64,000 nt of DNA from assembly GCA_030770425.1 (NCBI GenBank), contig JASJFT010000179.1, forward strand, positions 1-64,000, given 5' to 3'. Shown piece by piece: positions 1-9,063 of this stretch. Both the position numbers and the translations under genes were made by a program. The stretch's first letter is position 1; the number at the start of each line of letters is the position of its first letter. Below the pieces are notes generated by a model. That model did not search any database and was not told the DNA's origin. It saw nothing but the letters and a program-made list of their open reading frames with translations. Source of the DNA: Darksidea phi (taxonomy: Eukaryota; Ascomycota; Dothideomycetes; Pleosporales; Lentitheciaceae).

Positions 1-71
<71 letters not shown>
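1..71. repeat. 71-base poly-C homopolymer at window edge
   Basis: The window opens with 71 consecutive C residues, followed by a short G/C-only stretch that includes a second C8 run at 78-85, a SmaI-like CCCGGG at 83-88 and a HindIII-like AAGCTT at 93-98. It is not a fungal telomere, which would read as CCCTAA units here. An end-of-contig sequencing or cloning artefact is the simplest reading. Confidence 0.9.
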
Positions 72-73
<2 letters not shown>

Positions 74-3000
74 GCCGCCCCCCCCGGGCTGCAAGCTTAA
101 CATGCCGCAGGCTCGGGCTCTGTGGCAAGGAGGACCTTGGAGATGCAGGAGCCCCTACCACCCCACACAACGGCGGCGAATGGCCGTGAGAACGCACGAT
201 GTTACATCGCGCTCTCATCGCTGCTCGACCCTTGGAGGCGCTGCCTGCGCGACGGAGGAGGCGTCGGGGCTCGGCCAATCAGTACTCGCGCTGGGACGAT
301 CTTCCGGAGGCTAGCTCGGAACGTAATGTGTCCCCAGCCATAGAAACGGCGTGTTCTGCGCTCCGGTCGGCATGGACGCCCAGGGCCTGCGCGGGCTTCA
401 GAACTGCGGCCGCCTGCAAAGCCACTGCTGCCACTGCCTGAGAGCTGGCGAGCCGGCGACGAATAGCGCAGAGCAGCGGGCGCCAGCGGAGCCGGCCGAA
501 GAGAGACAGAGGGCGCTCTGATGGCGCCATGATAGCCGTTACAGGCTGCACGGAACCGGCATGGAAAGCGCGCAGCTTCTAGCTGTACGCCAGCAGCGCA
601 CGCCGAACCGCTGAGCAACCACACCGGCGCTGCAGAGAGAGCCGCCTGCCGCTGGGCCGTGCCAAGCGGACGCCTCAGGACGAGCAGGTACATGGCGAGG
701 AACGGCCGCGCGACGCTCTGCCCAGGGCCCTGCTGCCAGCCCCGTCTCCCGGCGAGGAGGGAGGGCAGCAAACATGGGCCGCCCGGAACATGTTACTCGG
801 CATCTGCAGCGCACGCGAACAGCGCGAGGGCGCGCGTGGTGCTGGAGGCCGCCGTGGCCGCCCAACCACGATGGCATCGTGACGCGCACCGTGGCCGGCA
901 GCAGGTGGCCCCGGGCGACGTGTGCCGTGCTTCTCCCGGTGCGTGTTCTGGGACGGCCAGCAGTGCGGCAGAAAGCATGTCGTCCGGTTTGTTCGTGTGT
1001 GCTGCCTCGATGCCTGCTCCGCAGCAAGCAGCGCCTCTTGGCATCCGCTCCGCCGGGACGCTGACCTGGTTGATAACGGTGTGTGGTCGAAATGACAGCG
1101 TCATCAGCGCGCGCTGCTGTCCCCCTCCACCACCCCCCACGGCTCTGAGACCACGGCGAAGGCGACGCCGCAATCTTGCCTGCCGTCGAACAGATCCTGA
1201 AATTTGGCCCTCGTCCGCTTGCTTGCTCGGTTCTGCGCGCCATCATCTGCGCACCTTGACGACGCGCGCTGATCGCGCCGCCGGTGCCTGACCACCCTCC
1301 ACTCGTCGTCTGCTTCGGCGCCCAGCTGATTTCTTGCAGCACTGGTGGCCGTGGTCGAACCGCGTGCGCTCTTCCACCTCGCGGCACGCTGGCCAACCGC
1401 GCCTTGTGGCCGTCAGGCCGAGGGAGTCGACGAACGATGCCGCCAGTCGCGGGACGTGCACGTGAGCCAGTCAGACATGCATCGACGTCGGCGATACACA
1501 CCCAGTCGGGCTCCCCGCTGGTGGGGGGACGGGGGGCAAGGGGAGCAATCGGGCTAGCCACCTTGCGCTGGCACATCAGCGGCGTGCCTCGCTCGGAACG
1601 GCCAGGGCCCTCTTCGAATCGCACTGCCGCTAGTCGTCCGTACCTGAGCGTCCTCGGTCGTGCTTGCGGGGTAGGAGCACGACGCAGGCCGGCAGCACGG
1701 GTCCAGCGTCATTGTCGTGGGATTCAGCCGCCATCAGACTGCTCTCGCACCTCGTTGCGCTTTGCGCACAACGGCTTACCGCATGCGCATATCGATAAAC
1801 TGGACATGGTCGGAATCCGCCAGACCCTAGTCAGCCTACCCGCCGCACATCGTGAGGCTTGACTCGCTATCGGAGAGCCTCCCGCAGGGCAAAGACCGCC
1901 TGTCTCGGCGAACAGTAGCTAGGACGGGATATCGCAATTGCGGGATTATGGCGCCTGTGTCTCTATTGATGCAATCACCGAGGCATCCAACGCGTAGTAT
2001 CCCAGTAGACGAAATGTAAGATGTGTTGTCGGCAGTGAATCGGTTGCTCTGGATGCTAGCATCTTGCGCCCGGACCGCTCTCCATTGATCTTCTTCCGTT
2101 CTCATGCCTTGGCATTCCTCGGTGAAGCAATATCAAGTTTGCTCGGTTATCGTGCCGACGTCCTCGATTCGAAATGCGCCGTGTTCTGATGTGCCGTTAG
2201 CTTGAAACTGCTCCTCGGGGCGCAACACCCTATGGGCAAAGCGCAACCGCCTAACCCGTCGCCGTGTGTACCCATGAAAGGGCGGTCAAGCAATCGCGTA
2301 GCCCATCGTTTAGCCCATCGTTTTGTGGAGAAGATAAAGTTGTCGTCGTGATAGATGAGCTGCCGCCTTCTGCACCTAATTGGTAGTGCGTGTTTAATGC
2401 GAATAAGGTGCGCACATGACATGTTGTCTTAGTCAGCGCGGGGCGGCTAAACCTCTTCCGGTCGGGAGAGTGTACGTTTCTCAGTCCACTACACTGTAGG
2501 CGCCATCCCCTTATTTAGCGGTCTTGTGATCGCTTGTAGCGTATTTAAGACTGCGGATTGGAGATGAGATCTTCGTCCCTCGGTACTGCTCCGGATGCCA
2601 TAGTTTCGGAGAGCTTCCCGACGACAATCGATATCCCTGTTTAAAATTAGCAGCCATTCCATCAACTCCAATCATCTACCGGTTTTACTACTTACTAGCA
2701 TTTCTTTTGCCTGGTTTTTGGGCCGTCTCTTCCTGGGGTATGCATACTTGGGCTTGTCAATCTTGCTTGGAACACCCAAACCAAGAGCCAGTGAAGTCTC
2801 ACTCGGGCACCAAAGGTATTGTACTCGACATCCGTCTTGAACCCCGCTCGATAGCTCCCTGACAATGTATTTGACGACTCAGGCGGGGGGGCTGTACGAG
2901 AATGAGCAGGTTTCTGATGGAGTCACCATCAAGTGCCAGGTTCTCCCTGCTGTGTGTCAGCATCGCCTATTCGACCGAGTCCATAGGACAAGTGCCTTGG

Positions 3001-3714
3001 ACGTTGCGGTACATGCACGAAGAAAGAATCTGGGGCGAGCAAAGAGGACGATGTGATGGTTGACACATCGCTTCCGCTTGTCATTCTAGATTTGAATAAA
3101 CTTCAAGCCATAGACACGCGGACCATGAAGAGCTTACGACGTGTCTGCGTTGGCTCCATGTACTTTTTGAAAGTTGCAGGACCTGCCACTTACCCCCTTC
3201 CTCGATCGCTACCGTCTAGTATATGCGCCCAGTGTGGTAGAGAGTATTTCGTGGATTAGTGAAAGTCACATGTGAAGTTATTGGGGGTTTGTTATCAGGA
3301 CCTAAACTGTTTAGGGTTGGCACGAGCCCCTTGGGCAGCCGCGGTGAAGGTGGAATGTCCTGGAGATGTGTAGGGATACAGAATTGTTACTGTTGTAGAC
3401 ACTAATGATTTTGGAAGATTGGGACATCCATAGTAACGTTATAGACGATTGAGAAGCTTAAAGTCCAATCTTCGACCCAGATGGCTATGGGCAGTTTTTA
3501 TCCTATGACGCTTGAATCTCGCCGAAGGACATACCTTCCAGAGCGATACAACCCTATAAAATGGCTCCACCGCTCACCAAATCAAATCATATTCAAGCTC
3601 GGTCGGTGTCTCGACCGAGACCCACAGGCAAACATCACACAGTTTGATCACATGACAATTGGAGAACTTTTCTGATTCTGGCACCAAACTCCGTCGCCCC
3701 CCTCTCCCCCTTAC
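72..3714. other. Gene-poor left flank, no supported gene
   Basis: The first 1.8 kb is very GC-rich and open in several frames at once, including a 361-codon minus-strand frame over 539-1624. Its translation is arginine- and alanine-rich with no recognisable domain, as expected of chance frames in GC-rich DNA. From about 1.8 kb the composition turns average and only frames under 100 codons remain, none with splice-linked extensions I could recognise. It may be a subtelomeric or contig-end segment; that is inference. Confidence 0.5.
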
Positions 3715-4569
3715 TCCTGTATTTCCGCCTTAATTACTAGGGCGTTCGCTAGCTATTCGGATCCTCTATACTCTACTAAGGACTTAATGAATTAGGTATC
3801 TAGATCGGTATTACTAATTATCTATTATAGCCTTATATTCTAATCGTAAATAAAGGCCTTATTCGCCGGAGTTAAAACTATATCGCTAGTTAGTTATATT
3901 CCCGCGTTAATATAGATATACTATACCGAGCGCCTAGAGAAGGACCTTACTATTAAAGATAAGAAGACGTAATATCCTAGTACTATCTAGGTCTACTGCC
4001 TCCTTATTCTTTAACCCTAGTTCTTATAGCTTCTTCTTTAAACGTCCCTTTACTTTCTTAGGGATATTATTAGCGTCGACGATCGTAGTTTAGTAGGTAG
4101 CGTTCGGCTTATTATAGGAGATTAGACGACTTATCGTACTTCGTATAATATACGGTATTCGATTATAGACTTCTAGATACTTTAATAGACGGACGGCCTT
4201 TTATCCCTTTATATATAGCTATTTAACAGTAGATAAGTACTACTCCCTTAGTTTATATCCTTTAGTTTACATCCCTTAGTTCGTATCCCTTCGTTCGTAT
4301 TCCTTAGTTCGCGTCCCTTAGTTCGTATCCCTTAGTCCTAGTAGTTCCCTTCTCCTATACTCTACCCCCTTCCTCTAGGTCGCGTGTTAAGGCTCGTATC
4401 GGATAAAGCTAGTATTAGCTACCTACTATTCTATAGGCCGACGTTAAGTATTCTACTCTTTTTATATATAGTTAAAATTTTAGTACTAGTCTTTAGATAT
4501 ATATAGTTTATTATTAAGTAGAAAAACTCCCCTATAATAGTATAGTTGCGTAATACAGCTTTTCCTCGG
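3715..4569. mobile_element. AT-rich RIP-like island, probable dead transposon
   Basis: Composition changes abruptly to about 840 bases rich in TA, CTA and TAG. By eye, CpA and TpG dinucleotides are almost absent while CpG persists. That is the pattern left by repeat-induced point mutation (CpA to TpA) in filamentous ascomycetes. Stops occur in every frame. A 14-bp minisatellite lies inside and an A15 tract marks the right edge, so an ancient non-LTR element in plus orientation is possible. I saw no terminal repeats and no convincing target-site duplication, so the element class is unproven. Confidence 0.6.
4245..4342. repeat. 14-bp minisatellite, about 7 copies
   Basis: Seven adjacent 14-bp units with consensus CCCTTAGTTCGTAT run through this stretch inside the AT-rich island. 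The units at 4273 and 4315 are identical. The unit at 4287 differs at one position, the units at 4245 and 4301 at two or three, and the last unit is the most diverged. The variation is mainly C/T and G/A. Confidence 0.85.
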
Positions 4570-4584
4570 AAAAAAAAAAAAAAA
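4570..4584. repeat. A15 tract at the island boundary
   Basis: Fifteen consecutive A residues lie exactly where the AT-rich island gives way to normal-composition DNA, 57 bases before the stop codon of the convergent BTB gene. The position fits the poly(A) tail of a plus-strand retroelement, but a simple A-slippage tract cannot be excluded. Confidence 0.6.
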
Positions 4585-4641
4585 TATTGGACCCAGTATC
4601 ATGATGTGCTTCTGTCCGCCCGTCTCCCCCCTTTGAGATTG

Positions 4642-5523
4642 CTACCACTGCAAGGAGCGAAACAGGGCACTCTCCCCGCAGATGGACATCCCGCAGAAAC
4701 TGCAAAACTTAACCATCTTACGGTCCGAATCCGCTTTGAGGAAAGTGGTGGCGGCGCATCCTGGACACACTCCCATGCGGATACTGATCATGCCTTTGCG
4801 GTGGCACTCGATAGCGATGTCTGCGCCAAACACTGGGAGATTCTTTATCATTTGTTCGAAATCCTTCGTTGTTGTGAAGTCCTGCTTGGCATCTAGTAGA
4901 ACTGAAGCTATGGTTCTGCCCATAAGACCACCGGCTCGAACAGCGGTGTGGCAATAGCCTTGGATTGCCGTTTTCATCATGTCGTACTTTCCTTTGCTCT
5001 CGGCTCGCAAAATTGACGCGACGTCCTTGGCGGTAGGTTCATACAGCCCCTCGATGCCGTACTTGTCGGCAACCGTGTGGACTCCAATAGCAACCAGAAC
5101 TCGCTCGGTCCCGTCTCGCTCGGTCTTGTCGCTCACTGCCTGATCCTCAAGCGCCTCCTTGTCATAATTCTCAGTGTACATGAATCTGAGGGCGAATTCG
5201 AAGTGCGCTGGCTCGTCGTCGTGTAGCTCCATGACGTTTTCCGTTGCTTCCTATGAGGTTTAAGCATATCTTTCGCACATTGTCTGTTCAGTAGTACTGA
5301 CCTTGAAGTCCCCAACGAATGCCCTCATAAAGAACTCGGACTCCTTACACAAGACGGCCTTGTGGGCATGATACTCGCGCGTCTTGCTCTTAAACACTTG
5401 CTTGAGCTTGACGTCAGAAAGGGCGTCGTTGTCGAATAGCCTGAAAATATATTAATGAAGCGCTCAACAATTTTGAAAGTACTGGACTTACACCGCAGCT
5501 GAGTGCTTCCGCTTCAACGCCAT
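4642..5523 (-). CDS. BTB/POZ domain protein with C-terminal cysteine pairs
   Basis: Three exons give a 259-residue protein: 5523-5492, 5440-5302 and 5250-4642. Both introns are 51 nt. Joining them restores a canonical BTB fold: SDVKL, then a conserved HKAVLCKESEFF block near residues 37-48, then a short helix-rich tail containing a VADKYGIEGL motif. Fungal BTB proteins of this type are thought to mediate protein-protein contacts, often as Cul3 adaptors, but the partner is unknown here. Unusual for the group, the last 45 residues carry a CPGC pair (about 219-222), a CSFC pair (about 240-243) and a further Cys near 248, suggesting a zinc-binding ribbon. The gene runs toward the RIP-like island. 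Splice sites and domain are clear; function is not. Confidence 0.85.
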
Positions 5524-5550
5524 AGTTCTGCGCTTGAGCGTAGAGTTGTT

Positions 5551-5598
5551 GAGGTGGAGAGAAAGAGCGGGGTTGAGGTGAAGAGAAAGAGCGGGGTT
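5551..5598. repeat. 24-bp tandem duplication upstream of BTB gene
   Basis: Two adjacent 24-bp copies (5551-5574 and 5575-5598), beginning GAGGTG and ending GCGGGGTT, differ at one base. They lie just upstream of the BTB start at 5523, in its 5' leader or promoter. Confidence 0.85.
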
Positions 5599-6150
5599 GG
5601 GGTGCCACAAAGATATTAACCGATTCCCAAAGAAGAGAACGCTTGTCACTTGCTATCTGCATGTTACCTACGAATTTCTAGGTATTGAATATCGCGCTAT
5701 CCATCGCTCGCACTTGTGGCGGGAAACACTTGCTTGAAAGCTTCAAGAGACCATTCCTTAATGAAGGGTCACTTCTGCAGCCATATGATCCAACTCACTC
5801 TCGCGCGTGTAGTAGCCCATACGCTCCCATCCAAAAGACTCACTATTATCTATTAAACGCCAAAGGCATATCCCCCCAAAGCTAATAAACTTTTTGATCA
5901 AGCCAGCATATCCATATCGACACCGCGAGGAGTAATGCCATCGCGCTGATTCACCACCATAGCCTTCCGCTTTGACGAGGACACACGAGTAAGATGTCCG
6001 CCCCAAGGTTGATACCTCTTCAAGATATCGTCGAACATGCTCCCTACGATGAAGTGTCGCGAGAGTGAAGAAGATGACGAGCGATGGCACGGCCTATCGG
6101 ACAGTCGCCCCGACACTACCTGAGGTAATGAGCCCCCACCGTTTGCTATA

Positions 6151-6330
6151 CCCGTGAAAAGGTGTAAAGCGCAGCTTTGGGAACCGGAATTATCTCCACA
6201 GTACCCTTCTTAAGTTCGTCGATCTCGTACTTCTCTGCTAAGGCAAATACACCGATCGGTAGCAGGAATTCTCGGTGGAAGTTCTCCTCGGTTTCCCACA
6301 AGATAGTAAAACGATTTCATGCTCTTCGAC
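6151..6330 (-). pseudogene. BTB-like gene relic, C-terminal part
   Basis: Read on the minus strand, one frame encodes a BTB-protein tail, including a GVFALAEKYEIDELKKGT segment that parallels VADKYGIEGL in the intact BTB gene about 1 kb away. An in-frame stop interrupts it upstream, and no BTB core with matching splice sites was found. A good acceptor (TTTCTTTCAG, near 6380) suggests it was once spliced. It is best read as a decayed tandem paralogue of the BTB gene. Confidence 0.4.
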
Positions 6331-6489
6331 GCATGATATCCTCCGGCGACGCAGTCCCAGGGCAAATGGATGCATTGCTGAAAGAAAATTAGCATTAGGT
6401 ATGGTGACATGATGAGAGGAGGGTAGGTAGCTCGCAGAATACATGTAAGCTAGCTCCGGCGTTGTACGTACCGTAACACTATCCGCGGC

Positions 6490-7230
6490 AAGCAATGTTC
6501 AGAACAGCTCTTGGGGAGAAGGATCACGGTTAACCGTCTTGGAAACATCCCGATAGTATACGCGGATCCATCTAGGATGAGGGCTTTGGAAAGGTACTGG
6601 CTCCAGGACCGAGAACGGAGGAACTTGAGTCGCAGAAAGTTACCATCTGTATCTGACTAACCTTCCGCTTCTAGTTATTGTTGTATAATAGAAGAGATGA
6701 GAATGACTTACCTGATCCCACGCGTTCTTATGAACCACCAAGTTGCCCTCCTTTCCATCAACGTAGTCGCCAGTGCTAGGACTTATGACCTCCTTAATCG
6801 GTCTTCTAACACAAATACTGTTGCTAATAGATGTCGTAGTTGCGGTGCCATTTGTTACATGCCCGTTCTCGAAGCTTCAGCTGCAACCACTCCCCTTTTG
6901 GATTACCGGTCTCGATACGTTCTTTGCGCCAAGCATCGAGCGCACTGCACTCCCAGTCATCACCACGCAAGCCCCAATACCAAGCCGTATCCATAGTATC
7001 ATCGATAATGGAGCGGTCATACTCCGCTTCCCTGACGGCAAAGCATACCATCGGAAGGCCCGGCGCTTTCCCGAACCGACGATTATGATAGAAGATCTCT
7101 ATAACTCCAAGTTCTTCTCTATTATAGCTTCCTTCTTCCCATTCGGTGCTATTTTACGCACGTTTGAATCCGCCCAATGTGCACAGTACCCTGCTTATTG
7201 TTATGGACCAGCGCTGTTACGGTACGTTAC
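6490..7230 (-). pseudogene. Degenerate gene relic of unknown family
   Basis: Several minus-strand segments look protein-coding but lie in different frames. One covers roughly 7130-6824 and contains DTAWYWGLRGDDWECSALDA. A second, at about 6822-6710, ends at a good GTAAGT donor after HKNAWDQ. A third covers about 6630-6500 and contains RWIRVYYRDVSKTVNRD. Stops and frame changes separate them, and I could not build one continuous spliced model. I do not recognise the family. It may be one decayed gene or a multi-exon gene that I failed to splice. Confidence 0.35.
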
Positions 7231-7368
7231 GAATTGACAAACTTTCAAGTCATCCTGCTATCTGAAGTGCTATATCATATCCGAGAGTTTTGTAGTGCGC
7301 GATTGACAGTTGAGATATTTTGAATATTACACTGAATGAAGGTTTGTATTCGCCGAGTTCACTTTTCA

Positions 7369-8202
7369 TCAACTAATGTCAAAATACACGTAGTCATCAC
7401 CCCTTCCCCAGTTCGAAACCAACGTCTTCGCCTGCGGTCCCTGCCACCACCAATTCTGGCTCAGAAAGAACTTGATATTCTGCACCTCAACAAGGCTCAC
7501 GTGCTCGGCCGTATGCTTGCTCCGGATCCATTTGTAGACCAACCTTCGCACGTGCAACCCTCCATTCAAGCGGAATCTTCTATTTATGCGCTGCGCATAC
7601 CCGAGCCTTTCGGTAGGAATTGCGTTCGAAGGATTTGTGGGTTGACAAACAAGCACATTCGTTATGTCTAGGAGAACACCTTGGGGGATGAGGTGATGGT
7701 CGTGTTGCGTTATGCCATTACTATCCTCGTAATAGGTGATGGTGAGAGAGGAGAGATGTAGTGAGAATAGTGGGGCTAGACACGGGTCCAATTCTTTGCC
7801 GTTGCCGTGGTCGTCCTCTACCCAGTTTTTGAACGAATCGTTTCTGTTTGGCGGATAGTATAGCGAGATGGGTAATTGGACGGCAACGTCCGTGAGCTCC
7901 GAGATAATTCGAGGAGGTTCAATGCGCAGTTCTTCAATGTGTGGCCAATCTTCCTTGATGGCTTCTAGATACTTTTGCATGGCGTTCACAGCTTCGGTCT
8001 CATATTCAGCTCGTATCTGTTTGGAGGTCAAGCGTAGCCCGTTGAACTCCTCCACATGACCGGTAAGAGGTGTGCAAAGTCCGTAGATTCGGTTCCTGAG
8101 TTCCCCCGGCAAGGACAGAAAAGATGGTGCGAGCATTGAAAAAGTCATGGTTCTGGTGGTTCGGTGTTTAGATGACGGAAAGCGCGGAGAGTAGAATAGC
8201 AA
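7369..8202 (-). CDS. F-box/2EXR-like hypothetical protein
   Basis: A single open frame of 277 codons. Near residues 28-45 it contains FLSLPGELRNRIYGLCTP, the hallmark N-terminal motif (LPxELRxxIY) of the fungal 2EXR/F-box-like families that are abundant in dothideomycetes. In F-box proteins this segment docks to Skp1 in SCF ubiquitin ligases; in 2EXR proteins the role is unknown. The rest is alpha/beta with no other motif I recognise. An alternative start at an internal Met (MTFSML) lies 18 codons downstream and sits closer to the domain. The protein is of normal length for such families and looks intact. Confidence 0.7.
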   Translation of the reverse strand: MLFYSPRFPSSKHRTTRTMTFSMLAPSFLSLPGELRNRIYGLCTPLTGHVEEFNGLRLTSKQIRAEYETEAVNAMQKYLEAIKEDWPHIEELRIEPPRIISELTDVAVQLPISLYYPPNRNDSFKNWVEDDHGNGKELDPCLAPLFSLHLSSLTITYYEDSNGITQHDHHLIPQGVLLDITNVLVCQPTNPSNAIPTERLGYAQRINRRFRLNGGLHVRRLVYKWIRSKHTAEHVSLVEVQNIKFFLSQNWWWQGPQAKTLVSNWGRGDDYVYFDIS

Positions 8203-8389
8203 GTGGGGCTACTGACTAAGCCTACTACAACAAACTTCCTCACGCGCGTTTGAGACGTCAACTCTCCATTCGTTCTATTAATTTCGTCTGCTGTAAAACA
8301 ACGTCTTTTCTTCACTCTGAAGTTGGGATATTCGTTCGAACGGCACTCACTGCGACTGCGGTTCTGCGTCCCTGCGCTCGTTCACTTCT

Positions 8390-8656
8390 TCAACGAATCA
8401 ACGACGGATCGTTGCGGTGATATGTTGATGCAAGGGCGACAGGTCGAATTTGTAGTCGGACATGTTCGGCAATTTGTTGTTGTCCTTGTAAAATCCATTC
8501 GATCATGGATATGGGCACGTCACGCGGACGTAACTTCTTTTGGATCATTGTCAAGTATACTCGGATAAGTCGATCTAAGCACTTTGTCGGCGTGGAGTTT
8601 CCTTCAACCAAATACTCTGCATACTTTTGGCTAATCTTAACGACGAGGGTACACAT
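8390..8656 (-). CDS. Possible small ORF, 88 codons
   Basis: A minus-strand frame between the 2EXR-like gene and the 821-codon gene has a protein-like composition (for example KKLRPRDVPISMIEWILQ), unlike most chance frames nearby. It matches no family I know and has no clear flanking splice sites. It could be a small gene, a relic, or chance. The rest of 8203-9063 holds nothing I can support beyond the promoter of the downstream gene. Confidence 0.2.
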   Translation of the reverse strand: MCTLVVKISQKYAEYLVEGNSTPTKCLDRLIRVYLTMIQKKLRPRDVPISMIEWILQGQQQIAEHVRLQIRPVALASTYHRNDPSLIR

Positions 8657-9063
8657 ATTCTTTTACCTACCCAGCCCTCAACTGCACTGGTAAGACTTAG
8701 GCACGCTTAAGTGTCGCCACATTGTTCTTTCTCCCGTACTTCTTGAGTATCCATATCAATCTTCACGCGCTCCTGCTTCTACTAGACTGGTAGTTCATAG
8801 TTCAGCCCATTCTGGATGATCTAAAGAGATACGTCTCAACAACGGATGACGCCGGGCGAGGGTGCCGATAACGTGGTTTCCCAGACGACGAGTGCTTGAA
8901 AAGAAAACATATCTCACTTACCTCTAAGTCGTAACGCGATTGCAATTTTATTTCGCCCCCGCCTTCACCTCGTCGGACGCCCCAAAAATATCAACCAACA
9001 CCCGAACTCTACCTCCAATCTTCCTACAATTCCTCCTTTCTTACTGCAGGGTCACCCGATGCC

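Noticed and set aside
1..71. Telomere at the left edge
   Set aside because: Pure C run without the CCCTAA unit used by filamentous ascomycetes.
539..1624. 361-codon minus-strand open frame in the GC-rich left flank
   Set aside because: Frames are open on both strands at once, translations are Arg/Ala/Gly-rich and repetitive, and no domain or start context is convincing; typical of chance frames in GC-rich DNA.
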